DNA from: Mycoplasmopsis columbina
Lineage (GTDB): Bacteria > Bacillota_I > Bacilli_A > Mycoplasmatales > Metamycoplasmataceae
Assembly (NCBI RefSeq): GCF_900660685.1
Contig: NZ_LR215041.1
Location: forward strand, 558,001 to 622,000
Reading direction: 5' to 3'
Length of the DNA: 64,000 nucleotides
Below the pieces are notes generated by a model, which saw nothing but the letters and a program-made list of their open reading frames with translations, was not told where the DNA came from and searched no databases. Within the stretch, counting starts at the first letter, position 1. Every line of letters starts with the position of its first letter. The position numbers and the translations under genes are program-made. This document shows, piece by piece, positions 30,541 to 48,099 of this stretch.

Positions 30541-33500
30541 TTAGTTTCAACAGGCATGTAGCCTCTAATTAAATCTTCCATTAAAACTTGAGTAAATGTT
30601 TTGTTTCTGTTGTATTTAACATCTTTATCATTTGGATAATAAATATAAACTAAAACGTGATCACGACCATAGAATGTTTTGCTTAAACTATTCGAACGAC
30701 TTGGATAATTGCTTGTGGTTCCTCAGAAACTTCTTGAAGTAAGTACTTGGGCTCCCGCTCAATAATTACCATCTACATTATAATTTCTGTCAAAACCGGC
30801 AAATCAAATGTTATTTAATCCATATTTATTGCTAATAGCTGTTTTATATTCATTTTTAACATTATCAAGCATTTGAGTTCAGTGATTATATAAAATACCT
30901 TCTGCAGTAGTATTAGTACCATTTCAAAAAGCAAATCCTGAAACTTGTGAGTACATAATTCTAGCTAGTGATGTATAAATTCTTCATAGTGCACGATATG
31001 AAGTTGATGCTTGTTTTCATGCATTATAAGAATTTACTTTTGGTAAATTGGCTAATTCAATAAAGTAATTTTTAACAATTGGTCTAAAGAATGAAAGTAG
31101 AACATCTTTTAATTTACCTTCTACAGCTAATTTTCAGAAAGTTCCAAAGTTAAATTCTACTTGTGAATCACCTGAAGAGCCGCCATCTCCAAATAAGAAA
31201 CTAAAAATTCCTTTAGTTTTATCTAATGGAGTTGTGTTGAAAAGAGCATTTACAACATTCGTAAAGACTTGTCCGTCTACATAAGAAATTATTCCTTCTA
31301 AAACCTTGGCATTATCCACGATTTTAGAAATTGATATTTTGTCTCCATTTCTAATAAATTTAGTTGCTCCCTTAATAGCATCACTTTTAATTTTGCCAAT
31401 ATAATCAGTTCCATTGTAATCTTTTAAAGTCTTTACAGATTCAAATAAAGCATCCACAACATCATTTAATAAGTTAGAATTTGCAAAACCTTTAAGAATT
31501 TGTTGCATGAAAAGTTTTAAATTAGGAAGATGAGCTTCAGTTAATTTAAATTCTATTGATTTAAGATAATTATAAGCAACAGTCCCAATTGAATTTCCAA
31601 TTTCTGGTTTGTTAATTAGCAGATCTTTTAATCATGCTTTAACTTCAACTTTTAAGGCATTAGCCGCTCCTGAATTAAAGAATGCAGATAATGCATCCAA
31701 TCATCCATTTTTATTGGCATACGTGTTATTGTTTGTAATGATTTCATTAACTAAAATTTTCAATGAATTTCTTAAATAAGTTGATTTAAATAATGCTACT
31801 AAAGTTTCAATTGTTTCTTCTTTGTTTAAACCTAAAGCAGATTGAACAACACTATCAATACTAAAATCATCAATAATTTTTCTAATTAAAGTATCATCCT
31901 GTGTAACTCCATCAATGATAGTGTTAATATCATTTTTGATAGTTTCTTTATTTTGGTTGAGAGTTGAACTTTTGAGAATTACTTTAACAATATTGAAATC
32001 AGTGAAATTAATTGCGCCTGTGATTGTTTTAAGAATACTATCGTCTATATTTTCGCCATTAAATAGATTTTCAGCATTATTTAAAATGGCATCAATAGCA
32101 GGTCTAATTAAATTAAGTTGTCTTAAAATAATTGGTAATTCTCCATGTAAATCGTTAATTAATTTTTGATTTTCAACGGTATTAACATTTATTCCATATT
32201 TAGCAAAATTGTAACCTAAAGTTCCTTTAATAATTGCTTTTACTTTTTCATGTTTAAGTCCAAAAGTAATTACACTTTCTACATCTTGAGCAAAGCGATT
32301 TTTTCTTTCGTTATCACCTAAATATACTCTGATAAAGTCGCTTAGAGAATTTACATTGTCAAAAATATTAATATTTTGACTTAAATTAGTTAGTAAATTA
32401 CTCAATAAAGTATCTGCTTCTCTTGAATTTAAAACATCTACTAAGAAACCTTGTAAATCATTTTGATCAAAGAATCCATTTAAAATATTTTGAATTTTTT
32501 CCGGTAACAAGGTTCATAATTTTGTAACTAAATTGTCCTCTTCTTTAGTTAAGAAGTATTTTCCAATATTTTTAATCAAAATTTTTAAAGTATTAATGTT
32601 CTCTGCAAATTTTTCATTTTTAATAAATACTTTAATTACCTCGAAAATCGTACTTTCTCTATTTGTATCGTCAAAATATCTAGAAACTAATTTATCGATA
32701 ACATTTTGAAAATCAAAATTATCAAAATTTGTTCTTAATTCCTCTAAAACATAAGTACTAAATGTTGTTAAAAGATTTAATTCATTGTCTATACTATCAA
32801 AAGAAAGAGTCATATCTTGAATTAATTTTTCAAGTTCTTGTGTAGTTAAATCTTCTTTTAATTGTGGATACTTATCGAAAAATCCAAATACTAATTTGCC
32901 TATAAATGAGCTAAATTCGGTGCTTTTAATAACATCTCTTAATCATTTTGCACTTCTATCAATAAATGTTTGACCGTTTGTTTCATTATTTAAATAATTT
33001 TTAGTCAAGGTAGTTAAATCTTTAAAGGAATCAAATGAATTAGCAGGTTCTAATATTCCTTTATTTACAAAATCATTTAATAGATATTTAAAGTTTTGAT
33101 TTTTGAAAGTTAATTTAATAACGCTACTTAAGTTTTCATCATTAATTTGTTCCAAAATAGGATTTAAAGTAGTTATTAATTCTTCTGGTAGAAATACTTT
33201 AATTTGTTCTTTTGAACTTATTGCTGCAATTAAATCTATTAATTTATCAAATACATTTGAATTTATAATAGTTGAAGTTATCGCTTTTGTAAGGTCAAAG
33301 TATGTATTAACATTTTCAACATTATTATCAAGCGTATCTAAATGACTAAATGTTTCAGTTAATAACAAAGTAAATTCATCTTTTTCATAGATATTTTGAA
33401 GCAAGTTTTCAAATGTAGTTATATTAAATTTATTATTAGTTAATGTATTTAATGCATTTGCAACTTTAGATTTAATAGTTTGGCTTATTGGTGATTTCAA

Positions 33501-36500
33501 GAAATTAGTTATTAACTTGGCCAATAATGTTTTGTTAGGTTCTAAAACATTTTGTTTAATTATAACTTTTATTAATTTAACAATTGTTGTTTCAAGATTT
33601 TCTTCATTAAAATCACTTGAAATACTTGTTATAACATTTGCAAAATCTGCATTGTCAATTCCTTTTGTCAATTCTTTAACTAAAGAATCCAATGTTTTAT
33701 TAACAATATCAATTTCATTATTTAGTGGTTTTATTAAAGAATGAAGCGAATTAAATAAAGTATTAAATTCTTCATCATTGATGTTGTTCAATAAACCTTC
33801 ATACGTACCTAAATAATTTTTCAAGTTGTTTTTAACAATATTTTTTATCTCATCATTGTCAATAAAATCATTTGCAAAATTACTTAAATTAGTTTTAATA
33901 GCACTTTGAACACTTTCACTAGCTAATCATTTATTTAACTCGTCTTTTATGTTATTTAATTTATCTACTTTATCAGTTGCAAAAACCACTTCATTTACGA
34001 ATTTATCTAATAAAGTTTTTAAATTGCTATTATTAAAGGCAAAAATAATTGTTTTTGTAACAAGTTCTTTTGTTACAAAATTTTGCGCTGTTGTAGGCAA
34101 TTTCTTTAATTGTTCTGTTAATAATGATTGAACATTTTCATTTTTCAATATAAAGTCAATTAATGAAACTAAAGAATTGAAGAATTCAGTTTCACTTAAA
34201 TTTCCTACAATAGTTTTTAAAATGTCTAAAATGTCTGTTTTATCTTTGAATGAGTTAAAATCCTTGTTTAAAATCTGATTGAAAATAGAATCTAATAAAG
34301 TCCCAAACTGAGTTGATTCAATAATGTTTTCATAGGCATTAATAATATTTGTTGAAAGATTTATATCATTATCTTTATTTATTAATTCATTGATTTTGTT
34401 AACAATTAAACTTTTGACATTAATTACTTCGTTAGAAGAAAGTAAATTCTTAATTAAATTAACAAAAACTTTTTTATTGTTTTTTAATAAATTACTTTCA
34501 ATTAAAACTTTGAAAATAGATCCTAATGCACTATCTTTAGTTTCTGAAGAAATGTACTTATTAATAAAATTATTTTTGATTGTTTCAAAATTAGGATTTT
34601 CAAAATTTTGATCTAATTCATCGAAAGTAACTTGAATTAGATTTGAAATAATATTTAATCTTTGATTAATTAAAGAGATTGAATTCATTCCATCTCTAAC
34701 TAAGGTTTCTATTTCTTCATTTGTTATATTTGTTTTTAGTGATGGATATTTATCTAAAAGACCTTTAATTAAGTTAGATACAACTGTTTTTAAATCCTCA
34801 TTCATCAAGGTTTCATTTAATAAATTTGTTAACTTTTCTGTTAAAAAACTTCTATATTCTTGATTAGTAAGATAGTTTTTAAATAATGATTTTAGATCCG
34901 TTTTATTGTTTAAATCAAAATCATCGGTTAAAACAACTTTACCTAAAAAATGATTAATAATATCTTTTAAGTTTTGATTTTTTAGAATTGTTTTTGCTAA
35001 ATTGGCTAATTGTCCATTTTCTAAATTATCAAGTAATGGTTGAAGTGTAATTTTTACATTTTCTGGTAAAAGTAAAATAATTTGATCTTTATCAACAATT
35101 GTTGACAACAAATCGACTAAACTTTTATATAAAGAACTTGATGCTATGTTGTTTAATAAAACTTTAATAACTTCTGAATAAGTATTTGCATTACTTAATT
35201 CATTTTTTTTCTCTTGAATATAATCAATTAATGAATCAATTAATGTTTTTAATTCATCTTTTTTATAGATGTTTTCTAACAATTTTAATATTTGTTGTTT
35301 TTCAAAAACTCCATTAGTTACATTAACTAAAAAGTCAGAAAATGGATTATTAATACTTGCAACTAAATCAGAATTTAAATAATTAATTAATAACTGTTTT
35401 ATAGTTTCTTTGTTGTTAGATAAAAGGTCGTTATCTACTATTTTTTTAACAAGATGGATAACTAATTCCTCTAAATTATCAGCAAATAGTTCATTTTTAA
35501 AACTTGTTAAAAGATTTTTTACATCAAAGTTTTCAATTCCTTTTTGCAATTCTTTTACTAAAATGTCAACTGTTCTATTTAAAAGATCGGTATCAAAAAT
35601 TACATTTTTCAACAAATCAAAACTTTGGTCAAATAGGGTTTTAAAGTTTTGTTCTTCAATATTAGTCAATAAAGATGTTTGTGTATTTAAGATTTCATAA
35701 ACAAGATTTTTTAATAAATCTTTTACATCATTATTATTAAGAATATCTTTTCCGAAATTAACTATATTTTCTTTTAATTTAGTTATTTTTTCATCATTTC
35801 TAAATCAAGTATTTAAAAGTGTTCCAAGATTAGAAAAATCATTAAATGATCTTGCTCCTAAAACTGCGTTATCAATAAAATTAGTTAGAATGTTTTTGAA
35901 ATTTTCATTATTTAAAAAACTTATTAAAATAGTTTTTAATTTATCATAATTAAATAGATTTTTATATTTTTCACTTGAATTTGAAAGTTTAGATAAAATA
36001 AATTCTTTTAAATTTTCATCACTTAAAGCAAAATCAACTAAATTAACTAATGATCTATAAATATCACTATTAACAAAATCACTTAAAATTAATTTAAATA
36101 CTTCAAAAATGTTTGTTTTATCTTCAACATTTTCTGCACTTATAGAAGCTAATTTGGTTAGTGTGCTATCAATAAGTTGAGAAAGTTGTGAAGATGAAAT
36201 CAACGAAGTTAATGACTGCTCAATTTTATTTTTTATTTCTTGATCATCAGTAGGATTCAAATTAGTATTAATTAAATTTACTAATGTTTCTTTTAAATTG
36301 AATAATTGTGTTTCATTTAAAACATTGAATAAAAATTGTTTAATAGTATTTTTATTTTGAGTAATTGTTTGATTTTTAACAAATGTTTTTAATAGTTTTA
36401 AACTTGCTTGTTCTAAATTTTCATTAGTTAAAATAGTATTAAATTTTGAACGAAGTGAATCAGAAAAATTGCTAAAACCATGATCTTTAATTTGATTAAT

Positions 36501-39500
36501 TAGTAAATTTAAAGTATCATCAACTATATTATTATCTGAAATTAAATCATTTGCATTTATTAATAAACTATTTAAAAGTGAATTAAAATCTTCTTTGGTA
36601 ATTTGATTAACTAAATTAGAATTTTCGTTTAAATAATCATATAAAGTTTTTGCTAAATAACCTTTCAAATAGTCATTTTGGAAAATATCGCCTATAAAAT
36701 TTTTAATATGTTGTACTAAAATTTGATTATTTTCATCATCTTTTAATCAATTTTTAATAATTGTTTCAAAGTTGGAAATATATTTAAAACTATCAACATT
36801 TTCTGAAAAAATTGCATTATTTAAGAAATTATCAACTATTGCCTTGAATGAATTATTATTAAGTACCACATTGAATACATTTTTTATTAAATCTGCGTTG
36901 ATAAATTCAGCTAATGTTTCGTTGTTTAAAGTTAATTCAGTGTTAATTACATTTTTAACTTCCTCTTTATTTAAAATATATTGAAGCAAATTATTAAATG
37001 ACTCATAAAGATTACTATTTGTTAAGTCGGTTGTTAGAAGTTTACTTAGTTCAACTAAATTTGTTGTTTCATTCAATTTTTCTTTATTTACATCAAATAA
37101 AGTATTGAATATTGATTTTAAAAACTCAGAAAATTCATTAGAAGTATAAATATCTTCTAACACTGGTTTTAATTCTTCTTTATTTAGATTTTGTTTAGTT
37201 AAGTCATTTAAAATGTCAATTAGTTTATTTGTAAGTAAGTCATTTAATGGTAATTTATCATTTGTTATAGCATTTAAAATTAGTTGTCTAAATTCATCTC
37301 TAAAATCACCTAAATTGTGTTTTAAAAGTGATTTAAGAATAACAAAAACAGTATTTTCTAAATTATTTTGATTAAACAATTCCTTGAATTTTTCAACTAA
37401 TGTAGCAGTAATATTAGCAAAATTTAAATTAGTAAATTTATTTTTAGTTACTTCAGAAACTAAACCATCTATTAACAATGGCAGTAAATGTAATTCATTG
37501 TTAATATCATTTAAAGAAGTTACAAGTTCATAAATTAATTTGACAATTTGTTGTTCATCAATTTCTACATTTAAATTAAATTCTTTTGTAACATTTTTTA
37601 CAACTCTAGCCAAAATTTGTTTAAATTCATTGTCACTTAACAAATCAGTAACTAAATTATTTAAACCTGTACTAATAGCATTTTGAATATTTTGATTGCT
37701 TAAAAAGGTATTTAGTAAATCTTGATAGGTTGTGGCGTTAATAAAATCATCAGAAGAATCTAAAACTGCAACAAAAATATTACCTAAAGATGTCTTTAGA
37801 TTTTGATTTCTAATTAATTTTTTAATTACTGTTTTAAAATCATCAACAGATATGTATTTTTCAAAAGTTGAATTATAAATGCCGCTCGCTATTTTTTCAA
37901 TAGTTGCGTCTGAAATATTTAATTCAATTAAACGGCTAATAATATCTTGAATAATTTGTTTTAACTCTTCTTTGGAATCTTCATTTTTTAAGAATGGAAT
38001 TTGTAAGAAAGAAGTAATAACTTTAACTATTCTAGTTTCATTTAAAACTTGAGTTCTAAATGATTCTAATAAATATTCAAATTTATATTCTTTTGCACCT
38101 GGTTCACCATCAGCGTCTCAATCATTAGTGAAGAAATAATCATTAGTATTTCTTAAGATTGAAGAAAATACATTGTTTTCTAAAGCTCAATTTTTAATTT
38201 GATTTAAATTTTCATCATTATTTCTAGTTAAAAATTTCAATAATTTTCTGTCTGGATCAATTAGTCCATAAGTTGATGATGAAAGTGAAGAAATTAATAG
38301 ATCATTAATAATTAGGTCACTAAAACGTTCTTCAGAAATAACTCTGTTGTAGTAATTAGTTAGACTAAAATCATTTTGATGAATTTCTCTAAGTTTGTCA
38401 ACTTCATATAAAAAATTAGTATGATCAGTTGTGAAAAGATTATTAAAAATTTCTAAATCATTCTTTTTAAATTCTAATTGAAAGCCATATGAAGATTTAT
38501 CGCTTTGATAAAAATTACTGCTTCAATCAAAATGATTTTCTTGCAATTTGTCTAAAGAATCTGTTTTAAGGGCTAATTTGGTGAAAATATCCATAGCCAT
38601 TTTTTTATAACCATATGCTGAAGGATGAATATCAAAAAGTAATGGAGCTAATTTTTCTACATTGTTAATTCAATATTTAGCATCATAAGCATTTATAAAA
38701 TTGACATTATTTACTCTTGCACCAAAAGCAATTTTACGATTAAGTAAATTGATTAAAATTTGACTTAATTGAATTGAAACACCAAAGTTATTAGCAATGT
38801 ATTTATCTAATAATTTTCCAATAAAAGACATTGGTAAAGGGTATGAAATAAAATTAACGTTTAAGTTAGGATTTATTTCTTTTAATTTTTGGACAAAAAG
38901 ATTTTGTCTTTGAGCTATTGCATCAAAGACGGTTTGGAAAGTATTATTGATTAATTGTACAATTTGCGCATAATTGTATTTGTTTTTAATAATTTGATCA
39001 ACTAATTGTGCAAAAGGAATTTTAGTTAATTCTTTAGTTAATAGATGTAGAGCATCATTGGCTCCTAAAGTTACTGTTAACAAATTAGCTTCTTTAATTT
39101 GTGAAACTAATTTTGTATAAAAATCATCTAAATTAGAACCAAAATATTTAGTTAATTTAACAAGTTTAGTTGCATTTAAGGTTTTATATTCTTGAGTAAG
39201 AATAGAATTTCAATCATTGAAAGTTGAACCAGATACCGCAAGATTAGTAAAATTATTTAATTTATCTTCTTCACTTTGTTGAATGAATGAGGCTAAATAG
39301 GCAGGATATGATAATCCTGTCACTTGATTGTCTATTAATTTTCCTTGATAATCTTGTGGTAATTGTCCGTCTCAACCAGCAGTAATAGAATCACCTAAAG
39401 CTAGATAATTTACTTTATCATTTTTACTTATTCCATTATTAACAAGTGTTTTTGGTTGAAATGATAAAGTTTTTTTACTGTTGTTATTTCCAACATTAAA

Positions 39501-39689
39501 ACTTGAATTACTATTATCTGGTAAACCAGGTAAAGAATCTAATTTTGAATTTTCTAGTATTGGTTGATCATTTCCTTTTTGAATAGTTTTTTCTTTTGTG
39601 GGGATAAAACTAAGTCCGACTCCTAAACCAATTGTTGATGCTAGTGCAGCGGCAAAAACAATTAAAGTTTGTTTCAATTTGATTTTCAT
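30537..39689 (-). CDS. Giant GDSL/SGNH hydrolase with tandem helical repeats
   Basis: One uninterrupted 3050-residue frame (only TGA codons, all Trp). Residues 1-30: basic start and a membrane segment (LIVFAAALASTIGLGVGLSF) with no lipobox. Residues about 95-370: SGNH hydrolase with block I YLALGDSITAG (catalytic Ser), block III GANDAL and block V DIHPSAYG (Asp-His), so catalysis is plausible; likely an esterase or lipase. From about residue 650 onward come helical Asn/Leu/Lys-rich repeats of about 315 residues. They are marked by a conserved aromatic at 37704, 36747, 35805, 34872, 33927 and 32943. The last about 200 residues are different (Trp/Tyr-rich). Surface-located by inference. Confidence 0.88.
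31701..37706 (-). repeat. Five or more ~945-bp coding repeats in the GDSL gene
   Basis: The module starts with an aromatic-Leu/Phe motif (TFLSNQ, NWLKDD, TWFRND, NYLTNQ, KWLASE, KWLRDV) at 37704, 36747, 35805, 34872, 33927 and 32943. Spacings are 957, 942, 933, 945 and 984 bp. A more diverged GWLDAL lies at 31701. Each unit has a recurring NFxxD, LINxRL, KYxSxE and LLNxxxF-type helix ladder. Protein-level similarity is clear; DNA identity is low. Confidence 0.8.
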
Positions 39690-39703
39690 TTTTCTCCTCT
39701 CAA

Positions 39704-39765
39704 ATTAATAAGATACATCTTATTAATGTGTAAAGTTAATTACTTGAAAAATATAGTTTATTATA
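39704..39765 (-). promoter_or_regulatory. Promoter and palindromic leader of the GDSL gene
   Basis: Minus-strand -10 TATAAT at 39760-39765. The leader holds an 11-bp inverted repeat ATTAATAAGAT-AC-ATCTTATTAAT (39704-39727) just upstream of the Shine-Dalgarno (GAGGAG at about 39694-39699). This could be an operator or an RNA hairpin. Confidence 0.6.
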
Positions 39766-39806
39766 CTAAAAAAGTCCTGTTTTAAAAATTTTGCCATTTT
39801 TCTGAA

Positions 39807-39840
39807 TTAAAAAAAATACTCACTTTTTTTGTGAGTATTT
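39807..39840 (-). terminator. Terminator of rpoB-rpoC
   Basis: AAATACTCAC (39814-39823) and GTGAGTATTT (39831-39840); the minus strand continues into a T run. Confidence 0.9.
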
Positions 39841-39850
39841 AGTTTCAATT

Positions 39851-44240
<4,390 letters not shown>

Positions 44241-44248
<8 letters not shown>

Positions 44249-47200
44249 TTAAGCCTCCTTGAATATCAAGATTTTCAAAATGTTGTTGATAATCACTATC
44301 ATCATCATCTGCATGTGAAAGGTCTAGTTTCATTTTAAGACCTTTTAGTTCATAACTTAAAACGTTAAATGACTCTGGGACTCCTGGTTCTGGCAATTCA
44401 CTTCCTTTAGCAAGAGCTGCATAAAGTTTGTTACGTCCATTGATGTCATCTGATTTATATGTAAGAATTTCTTGAAGAACATTTGTTGCTCCATATGATT
44501 CAAGAGCTCATGTTTCCATTTCTCCAAATCTTTGACCACCATTTTGACTTTTACCACCTAATGGTTGTTGAGTAATTAATGAATATGGGCCAACTGAACG
44601 TGCATGCATTTTATCATCAACCATATGATTAAGTTTAAGCATGTACATAACTCCAACTGAAACAGGATTATCAAATCTTCTACCTGTAATTGGATCAATT
44701 AAATATTGTTTTCCACTTTCAGGTAATTTAGCTTCTTTAATTAAGTTGAAAATTTCTTCTTTTTTAATACCATCAAAAGCAGGTGTAACAAATTTTACCC
44801 CTAATTCTCTAGCGGCCATACCAAGGTGAATTTCTAAAACTTGTCCGATGTTCATACGAGAAGGAACCCCTTGCGGATTAAGCATAACGTCAACTGGTGT
44901 TCCGTCCTCTAAATACGGCATATCTTCTTCAGGTAAAACAATTGAAACAACACCTTTGTTTCCATGACGTCCTGACATTTTATCACCAACACGAATTTTA
45001 CGTTTTACAGCAATTGAAACTTTAACAATTTTTTCAACTCCGTCCTCAAATTGAACGTTATTTTCATCCCGACTTAAAACTTCAACATTAATTACAGTTC
45101 CACTGTGACCATTCTTAACTTTTAATGATGTATCTTTAACATTAATTTGTCTTTGTTGAAGAACCGCAGAAAGTAATTTTTCTTCTTGTGATGGATTATC
45201 ATCACCTTTTGGAGAAACACGACCAACTAAAACATCACCAGGAAGAACTTCTGAACCAACTTTAACAATTCCGTTTTCATCTAAATGACGGGTCGCAAAT
45301 TTTGAAACATTAGGAATATCAGCTGTTAATTCATCATCTCCAACTCTACTTGTTCTAAATAAAATTGTTTGTTCTTCAATGTGAATTGAAGTAAAGACAT
45401 CATCCTTAACAAGTCTTTCATTAAGAATAACAGCATCTTCATAATTGTATCCTTTATATGTAGTAAAGGCCACAACTACGTTTTTACCTAATGCTAATTC
45501 TCCATTTTTAAAGCTTGATCCGTCAACTAATAAATCACCTTTTTCAATGCTTTGACCAACTTTTACTAATGGTCTTTGGTGTACAACTGTATCTTGATTA
45601 GATCTTTGGAAATTTTTAAGCATGTAGGTGTCTAAAGTATTTTTTTCATTTCTAACTTTTATTTTGCTTCCGTCTACATATTCCACTACTCCAGAATTTT
45701 TCGCAGTAATGTTTGTTGAAGAATATTTAGCTATGGCACTCTCTAAACCAGTAGCAACAAAAGGCGCTTCTGTTTCTAAAAGTGGTACCGCTTGACGTTG
45801 CATGTTAGAACCCATAAGTGCACGGTTAGCATCATCATTTTCTAAGAACGGAATACATCCAGCTGCTACAGATACCATTTGGTTTGGAGCAACTTCAATA
45901 TAATCAATTTGATCTGCTTTACCTAAAACATAAGTATAGTTATGGCGCATAGTAATTTGATCATCCACAATTTTGTTATTTTCATCCACTTTTACAGTTG
46001 ATTGTGCAATATAGAATCCAATTTCTTCAATTGCTGTTAAATACTCAACTTGATCATAATTTACTATGCCATTATCAACTTTATAGTATGGAGTTTGCAA
46101 GAATCCATATTCATTAACTTTTGCATAAGTCGCAAAGTTTAAAATCAAACCAATGTTTGGTCCTTCAGGTGTTTCAATTGGGCAAATTCTTCCATAATGA
46201 GTTGCATGAACATCCCGAACTTCGAATTGTGCAGTATCACGATTAAGACCTCCAGGTCCTAGAGAAGTAATACGTCTTTCGTTTGAAATCTCTGCAAGTG
46301 GATTAATTTGATCCATAAATTGCGATAATTTAGATGAGTTAAAGAAAGTTTTCATTTGATTTGAAATTAATTTGTTATTTGTTACATTTTTAGCAGTAAC
46401 AGCATTAACTTCTTTTGCACCCATTCTTTCACGTGTAGTTTTTTCTAATTTTCCTAAAACTACATTTAATTGATTTTGTAACAATTCTCCAACTGCAACA
46501 ATTCTCTTATTTGTTAATGAATCTGGATCATCGTCTTGTCCAATTCCATCTAAAAGATTGAAATAATAACCTACAGCAGCAATAATGTCAGAAACAATTA
46601 AGTGTGTTTCAGTAGCGTGTGGATCAGTTCCAATTACTGTAACAGCTTCTTTTCCTCTTTCTGATCATTTTCTGTTTGGATAAATTTTTAAGGCAATATA
46701 TTTAATCATTTTGCCTAATTTAGGGTTGTTAACTAATAATTTTCCATAAACTGTTTCAGCTTTTAATCCTGGAATATTTTTTGAAGGAAGAAAACCTTTA
46801 TCAAAGTTATGTTGAATTAAAAGTGCAAGTTTATGAGTAATAAAAGTATTTTTTTCTAAGATTTTTTCTTCGCCGTTTTCATCTTTGATTTTTAAGTCTT
46901 CAGCAAGAATAGTTTCAGAAATACGATCAACTAAATTAAGTTTTTTATTTAACATATAACGACCTGTTTGACTTAAACTGTAACGTTTTTTGTTAAACAA
47001 AATTCCTGAAATTAAATTAGCAATAGAATCATCTGTTACTCTATCACCACGACGAATAACTCTGAATAATTCTTCTTGACAATTTTTAATGTTTTTTTCT
47101 AATTCATCAAATTCTGAAGCTTTTTTATCACGTTTGATAGTTTCTTCAAGTTCAGATGAATTACCAAAAAGACCCTTGATAGTTTCAAGAGATAATCCTA

Positions 47201-47864
47201 AAGCAACCAAAAATGTTGTTAAATTAACATTTTTATTTTTATCAATTTTAATTTTGACAGTGTCAACTGCCTTAGATGTAATTTTATGTGAAATTTCTAA
47301 TCATGAACCAATTCTTGGTAAAACTTCTAATTTGTTAAATAAATCATCTGATTGTTTATTACGCACTCCACGACCAAAGTATGCACCAGGCGATCTAATT
47401 AATTGACTAACGATAACTTTTTCGCTACCATTGATAATAAAACTTCCTCCAGTAGTCATAAGAGGAATTTCACCTAGAAAAACTTCATCTTCTTTAACTT
47501 CAGAAGTGTCGTTAATAGTTACTCTAAATTTCGCATAAAGTTTCGCTGCATAGTTAATGCCTTTGATTTTGGCATCTAAAACAGCTTCATATTCTTTCTC
47601 TTTTGGTAATTCTAAACGAGCACTCTTATTAATGTACTCCAAAGTTAATTTACCATTAGAAGAAGTAATTGGGTAGTGTTCTTTTAATGATTCTTCAATT
47701 CCTTTAGCTTTGAATCATTCAAAAGATTCCTTGCTAGTAGTTAAAAAATCAGGAATGTTTAAAATTTGTTTTGTAGTAGAATAATCACGTCTTTCAGTGA
47801 TAGGACCAAATTTACGCATTTGGAAAGCGGTTTTTGTTGATTTTGAATTTGTTTCTACACTCAT
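44241..47864 (-). CDS. rpoB: RNA polymerase beta subunit
   Basis: 1207 residues covering the catalytic core of transcription. Rifampicin-region block [20 protein letters not shown], then [16 protein letters not shown]. In E. coli numbering His526 is Asn and Ser531 is Thr. Downstream are EGPNIGLI, the Lys-rich GHNKGV-type [13 protein letters not shown] and the C-terminal [20 protein letters not shown] clamp motif. The last codons (QGGLNE) overlap the rpoC start. GAAGGAAG precedes ATG 47864. The leader carries a long hairpin (separate entry). Confidence 0.98.
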
Positions 47865-47897
47865 CTTTCACTTCCTTCAATATCTAAGCATGCATAA

Positions 47898-47940
47898 AAG
47901 CAAATAAAACGAGTTAAATTTTTAACTCATTTCATTTGCT
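47898..47940 (-). promoter_or_regulatory. Long leader hairpin of rpoB-rpoC
   Basis: GCAAAT (47900-47905) with ATTTGC (47934-47939), and GAGTTAAA (47911-47918) with TTTAACTC (47921-47928), plus three A-T pairs between: about 17 paired bases with two mismatches, 36 nt before the rpoB start. A T-rich stretch follows on both strands but no long T run, so attenuation is only a possibility. Confidence 0.55.
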
Positions 47941-48099
47941 AAATGTTTTTTATATTCTTAATAAGTATAAATATAATTGCACGTGTAAAAATTTTAGACT
48001 AAAGTTTAAAAAATCAAAATAAAAAATTATTTTTTTAAAATGTCTATTTTTTAAATGAAATTATAAAATTTTATAGATGAATTTAAGGGGTCACAAAAA

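Noticed and set aside
33103-36984. Several plus-strand frames within the GDSL gene
   Set aside because: They mirror the AT-rich Leu/Asn repeats of the opposite strand, with no RBS and no conserved pattern.
30537-39689. Interpretation of the GDSL locus as a chain of eight or more broken genes or a CRISPR-like repeat
   Set aside because: All breaks are TGA in one common frame (Trp in this code), and the repeats are coding, about 945 bp and diverged.
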